Source of the DNA: Candidatus Neomicrothrix sp. UBA2974
Lineage (GTDB): Bacteria > Actinomycetota > Acidimicrobiia > Acidimicrobiales > MedAcidi-G1
Direction of reading: 5' to 3'
DNA: 43,296 nucleotides
Assembly (NCBI GenBank): GCA_002348705.1
Contig: DEAU01000037.1
Coordinates: 1-43,296, forward strand
A model generated the notes under the pieces. That model was not told the origin of the DNA. It was given only the letters and a program-made list of their open reading frames with translations, and did no database searches. The stretch's first letter is position 1, and every line of letters starts with the position of its first letter. The translations under genes and the position numbers were made by a program. Positions 9,777-17,605 of the stretch are shown in pieces.

Positions 9777-11096
9777 TCAACCGGCGACGAACTGCAGGCG
9801 CCTAAGCGAAGGTTCGACCACGGCAGCCGTGCGTGCAGCCGAAGCAGCCAAGATGGCTGGTTCGACGTGGTCGGGTTCGTCAACGCCAATGGGTACGACC
9901 TCGTGGGAATGCTCCCTGTCCACCCAGGTGGGGACATATCCGGCATCAATGATCCGGATGCCACCGTTGCCTCTCACATCCTGGACCTGAAACCAGGCGA
10001 TCAGGCCATCTTGGCTTTCGGGCGGACACGACCGGCATGGGTTGTTCTCGTCGCCCGGCTGATTGGTCAGAAAGTTGCCGAGTCCATAGACAACTGCGCC
10101 CTTCGGGGTTATGTCGACGGGTTGAATCACGTGAGCGTGGTGGCCGAGCACTAGGTCGACTTCTGGGGCGGCGAGGAGGCGTGAGCCGGCTGACCGCTGG
10201 CGTTCGGTAAGGGCGGATTGGTACTCCTCGCCCCAGTGGATGCTGACTACCACGAACTCGGCTCCATCACCTCGTGCCGCCCGTGCCTCGGCGATCACCC
10301 GGTCAACGTCAAGGTTCGGGACCATCCATGGTGGGTCGAAGGGCAGATCGCGGCCGTTTAGCAGGTCAGTGACCGAGAAGTGGGCCACCTGAATCCCTCC
10401 CGGTTCGTACCAGGCCGGCCCTGCAGTCTCAGCAGATTCGGCCATGCCGCTAGTCGCCAAACCGGCCCGGTGAAGGTGGTGGAGGGTAGAAGACACGCTC
10501 GACGGCCCCGAGTCCAGAGAGTGGTTTGATGCTAGGGAGCATCCGTCATAGCCAGCGCCAGCGATCGCATCTGCCAGCGAGGACGGGACCCTGAAGGTGC
10601 CCTTAAAACTGAGATCGTTGTCATTCCGTGACAGCGGGCTCTCCAGATGGCAGATGGCGAGGTCGGCACCAGCCAGGATCGGCCGCACCCGTCTGAACAG
10701 TGGGGAAAAGTCCCAACCCTGTTGGGCAGCGTTGGCTGCCCGCTCAGCTACGGCCCCGTGGCTGATCAGGTCACCAGTGGCGACCAGGGTGAACTCCCGA
10801 AAAGTTCCGATTGGGACTGTGGCTAGAGTCGTATCGATGCCGGTTTCCCAAGGGCGGGTCGATGTTGGGCTCGGCTCTGGTGTTGCTTGGTCCAAGGTCG
10901 TTGGGCTCGACTCGGGCGTCACAGTGGGTTGTGTTTTTGCAATGTCGTCTTGCCCGCCGTTGGATTCATCCTCGCCTTGGGTAGCAAGATCGGCGAACAG
11001 CAGGCCAACCAGGCCGAGAACGACCACCGCCTGAAGGATTCGGGCCAATCGCCGTTCTCCGGAGTGAAGCGGGTGGGGACGTTGCTCTGGGGTCAT
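9777..11096 (-). CDS. CapA-family (poly-gamma-glutamate synthesis-like) membrane-anchored protein
   Basis: A 439-residue protein with one N-terminal membrane segment (about residues 18-38), a Ser/Thr/Pro/Gln-rich linker to about 95, and a CapA/PgsA-type calcineurin-like domain. Motifs in order: LVATGDLISHG, DLAICHLESPLS, GYDGCSLASNHSLD, VVVSIHWGEEYQ, VDLVLGHHAHVIQP and VVYGLGNFLTNQ. Members of this family have a metallophosphatase-like fold and act outside the membrane; in Bacillus one is needed for poly-gamma-glutamate export, but no pgsB/pgsC genes are seen here. Its ATG overlaps the stop of the upstream amidohydrolase gene (ATGA, 4 bp), so translation is coupled. A joint role in D-amino-acid or gamma-glutamyl polymer turnover is an inference. 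Confidence 0.9.
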   Translation of the reverse strand: MTPEQRPHPLHSGERRLARILQAVVVLGLVGLLFADLATQGEDESNGGQDDIAKTQPTVTPESSPTTLDQATPEPSPTSTRPWETGIDTTLATVPIGTFREFTLVATGDLISHGAVAERAANAAQQGWDFSPLFRRVRPILAGADLAICHLESPLSRNDNDLSFKGTFRVPSSLADAIAGAGYDGCSLASNHSLDSGPSSVSSTLHHLHRAGLATSGMAESAETAGPAWYEPGGIQVAHFSVTDLLNGRDLPFDPPWMVPNLDVDRVIAEARAARGDGAEFVVVSIHWGEEYQSALTERQRSAGSRLLAAPEVDLVLGHHAHVIQPVDITPKGAVVYGLGNFLTNQPGDENNPCRSCPPESQDGLIAWFQVQDVRGNGGIRIIDAGYVPTWVDREHSHEVVPIGVDEPDHVEPAILAASAARTAAVVEPSLRRLQFVAG

Positions 11097-12694
11097 GCGT
11101 CGGTCCGAGAGAGTATGGGGACACCTGGGCGCACCGACCGGTCAGTTACCCCGGCTTCTCGCACGATCTGGCCGGACACCACAACATGGTGCACGCCTAC
11201 GGATTCCAGCCAGGTTTGCTCGATCGTGGCCCGGTCAGAGATCTTGGTGGGATCGAATATGGTCACGTCGGCCACTGCTCCGGCCGAGATTCGTCCGCGC
11301 CGGGCCATCTGAGGGCAGCGTCGCTCAAGCAAGCGCGCAGGCAAGACAGTCATCTTGGCCAGCGCCTCTGGGAGCGACAAGAGTTTTCTCTCCCTCACGT
11401 AGTGGCCTAGAACCCGGCTGAAGCATCCCGAGCTACGTGGATGGTTGTTGTGGCTCTGCTCGAGGATGGCGTCTGAGCCGACCATGATCCAAGGAGTGGT
11501 AAGGGCTGTGTCGATGTCCTCGTCGGACATGGCGAAGGCAGCGGTAAGAAGGTTGTCGTCGCGTGCACGCTGCCAGCCGGCTTCGTCAAGCCGCTCTGCT
11601 GTGCCGGCGACCTGGAGGTCCGCCACGGTGATTCCGTACTTTTCGCGGAAGTCCCGGAATCGAGCAGTATTGGCGTAGGTGGCCCAGAACGTATACGGAT
11701 AGCTGCAGGCGGTGATCATCAGTCCGTCGGTGCGGGCCGCCTCGATCTGAGCGACGGCTTCGCGCATCCGCCCCGTTCCGCCAGTCGAATTGAGGTGTTC
11801 GACGTGGACAGCGCACCCAGTCCTTCGGGCCACCGTGATGGCCTCGGCGACCGCCTCCTCTTGGGTCCCCGGTTCCAGGTTCTCCGAGTGGCGGAGGTGG
11901 AGGCAGAGTGGAACCCCATGATGGGCCGCTAGGTCACCGTGGCGGAGCATTTCGTCGAGCGTGACGCCAATCGTGTATTCGGGCTGTTGGTGAATTCCCA
12001 GTGCTCCAGCGCGGAGGTCGACCTCGGTCCGACGCAGGAGTTCATCGATCTGCGGATCAGTGGCATAGTCGAGACCAATGCCGAGGGCCCTGCGGTGTTC
12101 GTACTGGTCCGTGGCGCCTCCGTGGTTCACCGGTGGAGTCAACTGAGAGGCTTGAGACAGGTAGTTCTTCATCGTGGCGTCGATCCCGTGCATGCACAGG
12201 TTGGACGTGACGCCGTCGGCCACCTTGTTCCATTCCCCGTATCCGTTGACGGGGTAGGACAGGATGTCGATAAAGCCCGGAGCGACCACCAGCCCGCCAG
12301 CATTGAGGGTTCGACGGCCTGAGATCGGGCTGTCCGTGATCTTGGTGATGGTGTCGCCGTCTATGCCGACGAAGGCGACGGCGTCGAAACCAGACTCGGG
12401 GTCGATGACTCGACCACCGGCAACCACCAGGTCATAGAGGTGGTCGTCGATAGTGGTCGGAGGTGCCGTGGCGACTACGTCCATTGTCGTAGCCGGCGGC
12501 ATCTCGGAGGTAGTTGACCGGGGGACTGCGGACACGGTGGTGGAATCAGCTGCCACCTCCGATGCGGTCCGTCCACCCACTCGCCTAGGGAGTCGCCGAC
12601 CGAGGGCAAGAATCCCGGCGACGAAGCCCAGGCCGAGGAGGAACCGGCGACGGGCCACTGCCTCAGGTCGGAGGTCGTCTTCAGGCCCATTCAT
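11093..12694 (-). CDS. Tat-exported amidohydrolase, N-acyl-D-amino-acid deacylase-like
   Basis: A 533-residue protein with a twin-arginine signal (RRRFLLGLGF, residues 15-24), a Thr/Pro-rich spacer, and an amidohydrolase fold related to D-aminoacylase. The beta-domain strand YDLVVAGGRVIDPESG leads into APGFID (138-143). The usual HxH after GFID is missing: the sequence reads ILSYPV. Candidates for the tight D-aminoacylase metal site remain: Cys167 (NLCMHG), a His in LHLRHSEN (266/269) and a His in HVEHLNSTG (297/300). The family end is present (IMVGSDAI, HPRSSGCFSRVLGHYVRE, SLPEALAKMTVLPARLL, GAVADVTIFDP). It is the first gene of a two-gene unit with the CapA-like gene. A -10-like TAGCGT lies 8 nt before the ATG. 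Substrate unknown. Confidence 0.85.
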   Translation of the reverse strand: MNGPEDDLRPEAVARRRFLLGLGFVAGILALGRRLPRRVGGRTASEVAADSTTVSAVPRSTTSEMPPATTMDVVATAPPTTIDDHLYDLVVAGGRVIDPESGFDAVAFVGIDGDTITKITDSPISGRRTLNAGGLVVAPGFIDILSYPVNGYGEWNKVADGVTSNLCMHGIDATMKNYLSQASQLTPPVNHGGATDQYEHRRALGIGLDYATDPQIDELLRRTEVDLRAGALGIHQQPEYTIGVTLDEMLRHGDLAAHHGVPLCLHLRHSENLEPGTQEEAVAEAITVARRTGCAVHVEHLNSTGGTGRMREAVAQIEAARTDGLMITACSYPYTFWATYANTARFRDFREKYGITVADLQVAGTAERLDEAGWQRARDDNLLTAAFAMSDEDIDTALTTPWIMVGSDAILEQSHNNHPRSSGCFSRVLGHYVRERKLLSLPEALAKMTVLPARLLERRCPQMARRGRISAGAVADVTIFDPTKISDRATIEQTWLESVGVHHVVVSGQIVREAGVTDRSVRPGVPILSRTDA

Positions 12695-12723
12695 TCGATG
12701 GAACGCTAGTGGTGGGTTGACCC

Positions 12724-12742
12724 GATGGCCTGCCAGGCCATC
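12724..12742. promoter_or_regulatory. perfect 8-bp inverted repeat between divergent genes
   Basis: GATGGCCT-GCC-AGGCCATC lies in the 118-bp gap between the divergent amidohydrolase and TIM-barrel protein genes. A TTGACC, a good -35 match for the plus strand, directly precedes it at 12718-12723. The position suits an operator, but no regulator is known and chance cannot be excluded. Confidence 0.35.
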
Positions 12743-12800
12743 TTCTAGGCCGCACTGGAGTCATTAGCAGCGCTGACCCGAAGGAGTCTGCAGCACTGGC

Positions 12801-12806
12801 TACCGT
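12801..12806 (+). promoter_or_regulatory. -10 box TACCGT of a probable leaderless transcript
   Basis: TACCGT ends 6 nt before the GTG start at 12813, the spacing expected when transcription begins at or next to the start codon. No Shine-Dalgarno is present between box and start. Confidence 0.5.
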
Positions 12807-12812
12807 TGGCTT

Positions 12813-13955
12813 GTGAACGTGGCCGTCGCCCGTCGCGTGGCTTCGGGGATCGGAGCGGGCCTGCTGGTGGCGCTAGTGGGCGTCCTTGTCCTCCTCGTCG
12901 CCCGGAAGGGACCGACGTCGGAGCCCTGGGTGGCCGGCCGACCTCTCGGAGTCGTGCCGGCTCGACTCGTGGCGGATCAGGCGCAGGTCCGCACACTGGA
13001 TCCCTATCGGGGTCTCGGCACCTGGGCCGATGCCTTCGATGTGGATCCAATCTATGCCTCGGGCGAGCCGTCCGTATCACCGCGCGACCTCGTGGACATG
13101 GCGGGCCACGGAGTCCGTACTCTCTTCTTGCAGGCGTCGCGCTGGGACCGCCGAGCAACCGGGCTCATTCAGGACCCATGGCTAATGGCCGGGTTCCTAC
13201 TGGCGGCCGACCAAGCCGACGTAATGGTCATCGGCTGGTACCTACCCCGCTGGGATGAAGGTGACGATGATCTAAAGCGCCTGTTGGCGGTCGACCGCTT
13301 CTCGGTCTTCGGGCGTCGATTCGACGGCCTTGCTGTGGACATCGAATGGAATCGCGACGATCTAGGCAGCATCGAGCGCTCTGACCGTCTGGTCGACCTC
13401 TCTGACCGACTGAGGCGCACCGTCGGGGCCGATCCACTGGGAGCCATCGTCATGCCGCCAGTGGTGACCGACGTGATCAATCCCGGCTTCTGGCCAGGGT
13501 TCCCGTGGGCGGAACTGGCGCCCATCTACGACGTGTGGCTCCCCATGGCGTACTGGTCATTCCGGACTGGCAGGAACGCCGACCCGCATACCTACACCGC
13601 TGAGAATGTCATCCGGGTTCGTCTCGACCTCGACGATCCCGGGGCGATGGTTCACGCCGTGGGCGGGATCGGTGCTGCGGACGGAACTGCATTGGTAGAT
13701 CCCGGTGAGCCTCTGGCCGACATTGAGGACCTAGTCCTCTTCGTCAACGCACTGAAGGACACTGAGACAATTGGCGGATCAATCTACGACTGGGCAACCA
13801 TGGGCGATGAGGCGCGCGTTCGACTGGGCGACCTGATGGCCTCAACAGACCCTTCGTCGGGGGTAGATGACGCGGATCGATCGGCCAAGGGCGTTATCGC
13901 AGATCCAGGAAGGGGATCGACTGCTCTTGTAGGAGGGAAAATGGGTAGACGGTGA
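12813..13955 (+). CDS. membrane-anchored TIM-barrel protein, glycoside-hydrolase-like
   Basis: A 380-residue protein with an N-terminal transmembrane or signal segment (about residues 12-30). The rest reads like a TIM barrel of the putative glycosyl-hydrolase type (DUF4015-like): strand segments GVRTLFLQASRW, VMVIGWYLPRW, FDGLAVDIEWN, LGAIVMPPVV, YDVWLPMAYWSF and a final IGGSIYDWATMG. The acidic pair in VDIEW and the aromatic W-x-P-M-x-Y-W segment resemble substrate-binding loops of such enzymes, but no exact family signature is certain. The GTG start is chosen because it directly follows a leaderless-type -10 box and gives a clean signal sequence. Exported carbohydrate-active enzyme is a reasonable but unproven reading. 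Confidence 0.7.
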   Translation: MNVAVARRVASGIGAGLLVALVGVLVLLVARKGPTSEPWVAGRPLGVVPARLVADQAQVRTLDPYRGLGTWADAFDVDPIYASGEPSVSPRDLVDMAGHGVRTLFLQASRWDRRATGLIQDPWLMAGFLLAADQADVMVIGWYLPRWDEGDDDLKRLLAVDRFSVFGRRFDGLAVDIEWNRDDLGSIERSDRLVDLSDRLRRTVGADPLGAIVMPPVVTDVINPGFWPGFPWAELAPIYDVWLPMAYWSFRTGRNADPHTYTAENVIRVRLDLDDPGAMVHAVGGIGAADGTALVDPGEPLADIEDLVLFVNALKDTETIGGSIYDWATMGDEARVRLGDLMASTDPSSGVDDADRSAKGVIADPGRGSTALVGGKMGRR

Positions 13956-14066
13956 CGCCGAGACAAATGCGGGCATGCTCGTTGTCCCTAGAAGAAAGAA
14001 GTGGCCTCACGCGGGTGGTGTTCTGATCCCTTGAAACGCGATGTGGCCTGTGTTTGGCATGTCCGA

Positions 14067-14095
14067 TTGGTCCACGCGCGCTCGTCGCGTACCAT
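14067..14095 (+). promoter_or_regulatory. sigma70-like promoter of the methyltransferase gene, overlapping a hairpin
   Basis: TTGGTC (14067-14072) and TACCAT (14090-14095) are separated by 17 nt. The same bases can form a stem: GGTCC (14069-14073) with GGACC (14096-14100) and ACGCG (14074-14078) with CGCGT (14086-14090), with a 5-nt bulge. A start about 14102 would give a leader of some 65-100 nt. Confidence 0.5.
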
Positions 14096-14167
14096 GGACC
14101 GCCCACGAGAGGGCTCGATGGCAGGGGGTATGCCGGAACCGGGCCTTGGGAGGATCGAAGACAGCAG

Positions 14168-15763
14168 ATGACAGCGCCTCGCGTCACGACTCCGGAGAGC
14201 TCCATGGTCAGTCGTTCTGCGACCGACCGAACTCCAGTCGGTGCTGCACCGAGTCCGGAGGCTACGCCGACGTCCACCCGTTCATTTGGCGTAGGTCGCC
14301 GCGAACGCCATGACGCCTCCGCGTTCTACGCTCGATTCTCACCGCCGCTGATATCCGAAGATGACGCAGTCGCTTCGGCCCCAGACCTGGGGGATGGTTG
14401 CCTGAGTGGTGATGCCCGGGACATGCGTCAACTGCCCGACGGATCTGTCGCCCTCGTGGTGACATCACCACCGTACTTCGTGGGCAAGGACTACGAACTG
14501 GAGATGGAGCGGGACGGGGTCCCGAGTTCTTACCTCGAATATCTGCAGATGCTCCGCGGCGTCTTCGCCGAGTGTGTCCGTGTCCTGGAGCCTGGTGGGC
14601 GTATCGCAGTGAATGTTGCCAACCTCGGTCGCCGCCCCTACCGGAGTCTGTCGGCCGACGTCATAAGGATTCTCCAGGATGACCTAGGTCTGCTCCTGCG
14701 CGGCGAGGTGATCTGGCAGAAGGCAGAGGGCGCCACCGGGTCGGTGGCATGGGGTTCTTTTCGGAAGGCTGCTAATCCGGTGCTACGCGATATGACCGAG
14801 CGGGTGGTGATTGCTAGCAAAGGGCGGTTCGACCGTGCTGTGCCAGCGGTGAAGCGTCGCAACGAAGGCCTACCGGCAGAAAGCACCATTACCACTGACG
14901 AGTTCATGGAGGCCACCCTCGACGTTTGGCGCATCGACGCCGAGCAGGCAACGCGAGTCGGCCATCCCGCACCATTCCCAGTCGAGCTTCCGCGACGCCT
15001 GATTGATCTCTACACGTATCGAGGCGATCTAGTTCTTGACCCGTTCCTAGGCTCGGGCAGCACACTGGTCGCCGCCGTCCGTGCTGGGCGCCGAGGTGTC
15101 GGCTACGACCTCGACCCCGAGTACGTCACCTTGGCAAAGCAGCGCGTCGCCGACGAACACCGCCGGCTTGAAGCGGGTCCGGCACGGGCGTGGGATAGGC
15201 GTGACTTGGCAGGCGACACAGTCGTCCAAGGTGGCTTGTTCGCCCAGAACGGGGTGTTCGACGACGACCGGGCGTTAGATAGCGCGACCGCCTCAGGCAA
15301 GAAGGTCGTCGCCATTGCCGAGGCGGCTCTCATTGACGCCGGGTTCGAGATAGTGAAGTCGCCAACGGTTCGACGCGACCTAGGCCTGCAGTTCCCTTTT
15401 TTGGTGACCGACCCGGCGCTGGGTCGCCTCTGGCATGTTGAGGTAGCTGGGGGATTCACCAATGCCCGCCCGGGTATGCGTCGGGCCGACGTGCTGTGGC
15501 GGACCTTGGGCAGGGCCCACGTGCTAGCTGCCAGTCAAGCTGCCAATTCTTCCCGACTTTTGGTCATGACGCCCCGAATCCCGCGGGCCGGTGCCGAGGG
15601 CGACCGAGCGTTGCGAGCTGTTGGCGGGCGGGGAGTATTTGACGTCTTGGAGCTATTTGACCCGATGGCGATGGAGCGTCTCCGTCAATACGCCGAGAGC
15701 GCTCCTGACCGGCCGATCCCTGGCTTTTGGACCGTGGATGAGGTTGAGGCTCTCTTTGCCTGA
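14168..15763 (+). CDS. beta-class DNA methyltransferase (m4C or m6A) with C-terminal extension
   Basis: A 531-residue protein from ATG 14168; ATG 14204, with GGAG upstream, is an alternative, and the longer frame from 14054 overlaps the promoter. The catalytic motif IV TSPPY (residues about 99-103) precedes the AdoMet-binding motif DPFLGSGST (about 291-299), the order of beta-class amino-methyltransferases. TSPPY occurs in N4-cytosine and some N6-adenine enzymes, so the base is open. The MTase part ends with GRRGVGYDLDPEYVTLA. About 195 further residues follow, including GFEIVKSPTVRRDLGLQFPFL and LWHVEVAGGF, a strand pattern that might be a degenerate PD-(D/E)xK nuclease or a target-recognition domain. 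No restriction gene is adjacent, so it could be an orphan methyltransferase or a single-chain enzyme. Confidence 0.88.
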   Translation: MTAPRVTTPESSMVSRSATDRTPVGAAPSPEATPTSTRSFGVGRRERHDASAFYARFSPPLISEDDAVASAPDLGDGCLSGDARDMRQLPDGSVALVVTSPPYFVGKDYELEMERDGVPSSYLEYLQMLRGVFAECVRVLEPGGRIAVNVANLGRRPYRSLSADVIRILQDDLGLLLRGEVIWQKAEGATGSVAWGSFRKAANPVLRDMTERVVIASKGRFDRAVPAVKRRNEGLPAESTITTDEFMEATLDVWRIDAEQATRVGHPAPFPVELPRRLIDLYTYRGDLVLDPFLGSGSTLVAAVRAGRRGVGYDLDPEYVTLAKQRVADEHRRLEAGPARAWDRRDLAGDTVVQGGLFAQNGVFDDDRALDSATASGKKVVAIAEAALIDAGFEIVKSPTVRRDLGLQFPFLVTDPALGRLWHVEVAGGFTNARPGMRRADVLWRTLGRAHVLAASQAANSSRLLVMTPRIPRAGAEGDRALRAVGGRGVFDVLELFDPMAMERLRQYAESAPDRPIPGFWTVDEVEALFA

Positions 15764-15769
15764 GATGCC

Positions 15770-16600
15770 TCACGAATTGGCCACGAATTCGACTTCGTAG
15801 AGCACCGGCCAACGCTTGCCGGTGAGTAGGAAGCGTTCGGAGTCATGGTCGTAGGCAATGCCGTTGAGGACGTCTTCTGGATCGAAGCCGGACCGGTCGG
15901 CGACCAAGCCGGAGGCGTCGACCACGTCGGTCACCCGGCCGGAAGCAACGTCAATCCCAACGATTCGGTCGGTAAGCCACACGTTTGCCCAAACTGTCGG
16001 CCCGACACACTCCAGTTCGTTAAGTCGCTCTACCGGCTCGCCGTCTAGGCGGACGTCAACGCTATTGATCCGACGCATTGTCTCGGAGTCCCGGAATATG
16101 AGCTGGTCGGATCCGTCCGACATGGCCAGCAAACCGTTGTCGAGGCGACACAACCCCCAGCCCTGTCCGCCATAGCTGAGAGTGGACTCTATGGTCAGCG
16201 TGTCAAGGTCCCAGACGAGCGCCCGCCCAGCCTTCCAGGTCAGTTGCAGCCCGCGTTCATTGTCCAGAGCGGTGAAGCCCTCGCCGAACCATGCATCATC
16301 GAGTATCGCCTCGCGGACCACTCGCCCGGTATTCCTGTCCACCTCGCGAAGCCCTGACGATCCGTAACGCCCCGTGGTTTCGAAGAGGCGTTTGCTGACG
16401 ATCTCTAGGCCCTGCGTGAAGGCCGTCTGATCGTGTGGGTGAGTGGCGATGATTCGGGGGACGAGGTGACGGACTGGCGAGTTCGGCCGATCCTCCGGCA
16501 GGATCGCCTGGCCAGAACTGCAGGCGATGGCCGTGAGGGAGGCTAGGACTGCAAGGATCCGGCGAAGAGTTGGTTCTGTAATCCACCTGGGGCGCTTCAT
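15770..16600 (-). CDS. glutaminyl-peptide (glutamine) cyclotransferase lipoprotein
   Basis: A 276-residue exported protein of the plant/bacterial-type glutamine cyclotransferase family, a five-bladed propeller that cyclises N-terminal Gln to pyroglutamate. Family segments: THPHDQTAFTQGLEI, FETTGRYGSSGLREVD, WFGEGFTAL, LQLTWKAGRALVWD, GQGWGLCRLDNGLLAMSDGSDQL, LNELECVGPTVWANVWLTDRIVGID and VLNGIAYDHDSERFLLTGKRWPVLYEV. The N-terminus after ATG 16600 is basic, then hydrophobic, ending LTAIACSSG, a lipoprotein-type signal. This start has GGAG upstream and keeps the gene clear of the divergent hydrolase gene; the longer frame to 16675 would overlap it. Convergent with the methyltransferase gene, 6 bp apart. 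Confidence 0.9.
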   Translation of the reverse strand: MKRPRWITEPTLRRILAVLASLTAIACSSGQAILPEDRPNSPVRHLVPRIIATHPHDQTAFTQGLEIVSKRLFETTGRYGSSGLREVDRNTGRVVREAILDDAWFGEGFTALDNERGLQLTWKAGRALVWDLDTLTIESTLSYGGQGWGLCRLDNGLLAMSDGSDQLIFRDSETMRRINSVDVRLDGEPVERLNELECVGPTVWANVWLTDRIVGIDVASGRVTDVVDASGLVADRSGFDPEDVLNGIAYDHDSERFLLTGKRWPVLYEVEFVANS

Positions 16601-16663
16601 TGCCAACTGTCTCCAGGTTCCTCGTCTCGCTTCGGCATCGCTTGTGCGGCCAGACTGCCACTC

Positions 16664-17605
16664 ATGTCTCGCCACGACGATGGTAGGACCGTGAGAGATG
16701 ATGGTGAACCGTCAGCTGGCCGAGTGGTGCGTGGCGGCATCGGCACGGCTTGGCTGGACTGGGGCGGGGAAGGTCAACCGCTCGTACTCCTGCACCCCAA
16801 CGGTTTCTGTGCCGGCGTGTACGACCCATTGGCTCGAAGACTCGCGGACCGTTACCGAGTAGTCGGGGTGGACCTTCGTGGTCACGGTGACAGCGACGAC
16901 GTGGTCGATGAGGCGTTGTTGGGCAACGACGCCATGGCGCTTGACGTGCTCGCTGCGGCCGATGCTCTTGGTGTGGGCCGGTTCGCAGTCGTTGGGGTCT
17001 CCTTTGGCGCCGCTGTAGGCGTTGAAGTGGCAGCAGCTGCCCCTGAGCGAGTGGCGGCACTAGTGCTATGTGAGGCCATAGCGATTGAGGCTGCGGCCCA
17101 AGAGGAGCAGAACTTCGGGTTTGAGGGCGGCGAAAACCCGCTGGCCGCCGGAGCATTGCGCCGTCGTGACGTCTGGAACGACCGGGCTGCAGCAGAGGCT
17201 TCCTATGCGTCCCGACCACCGCTGAACGAGTTGCATTCAGCAGCGCTGGCCGGCTACGTGCGCTGGGGGTTCCGAGATCGGGAAGACGGGATGGTGGAAC
17301 TTTCGTGCCGGCCGAAAACCGAAGCACTCATCTTCGGTTCGAGAAGCCGACACGGACCCGCTCAGACCTTTGAAGCGCTTCGCAGGGTGGCGGCGGACGG
17401 CCGCGTGCCGATGGCGGTGATGGCGGGGAGCCGGACCCATCTGGACGCTTCGTGGTTTTCTGCACAGGCGGAGGTGGCCGGCGTAGATCTCCAATTGGTC
17501 GACGGTGGGCATTTCTGTCTGTTCGAGGACCTAGACCGCGCGGACCGCTTGTTGGACGGCATCCTTGAGGAGCTGTTGGGTCCGCGGATTGAGGAGGAAT
17601 CTTGA
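16664..17605 (+). CDS. alpha/beta-fold hydrolase
   Basis: A 313-residue alpha/beta hydrolase: the oxyanion strand PLVLLHPNGF, VVGVDLRGHGDSDD, the nucleophile elbow GVSFGAAVG (Ser), and the catalytic His in DGGHFCLFED. The strand VPMAVMAGSRTHLD is in the place of the acid-bearing strand. An Ala/Glu-rich segment between strands forms the lid. Substrate class (ester, lactone, C-C bond) cannot be told. Its TGA overlaps the TTG start of the following metallo-hydrolase gene, so the two proteins are probably made together and may act in sequence. Confidence 0.85.
   Translation: MSRHDDGRTVRDDGEPSAGRVVRGGIGTAWLDWGGEGQPLVLLHPNGFCAGVYDPLARRLADRYRVVGVDLRGHGDSDDVVDEALLGNDAMALDVLAAADALGVGRFAVVGVSFGAAVGVEVAAAAPERVAALVLCEAIAIEAAAQEEQNFGFEGGENPLAAGALRRRDVWNDRAAAEASYASRPPLNELHSAALAGYVRWGFRDREDGMVELSCRPKTEALIFGSRSRHGPAQTFEALRRVAADGRVPMAVMAGSRTHLDASWFSAQAEVAGVDLQLVDGGHFCLFEDLDRADRLLDGILEELLGPRIEEES

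Noticed and set aside
9643..9780. N-terminal 46-codon extension of SerC
   Set aside because: The ATG at 9642 has a strong ribosome site and matches the family start; the extension overlaps the CapA-like gene end.
14054..14167. N-terminal 38-codon extension of the methyltransferase
   Set aside because: It overlaps a good promoter and hairpin, and the residues are low-complexity and unlike methyltransferases.
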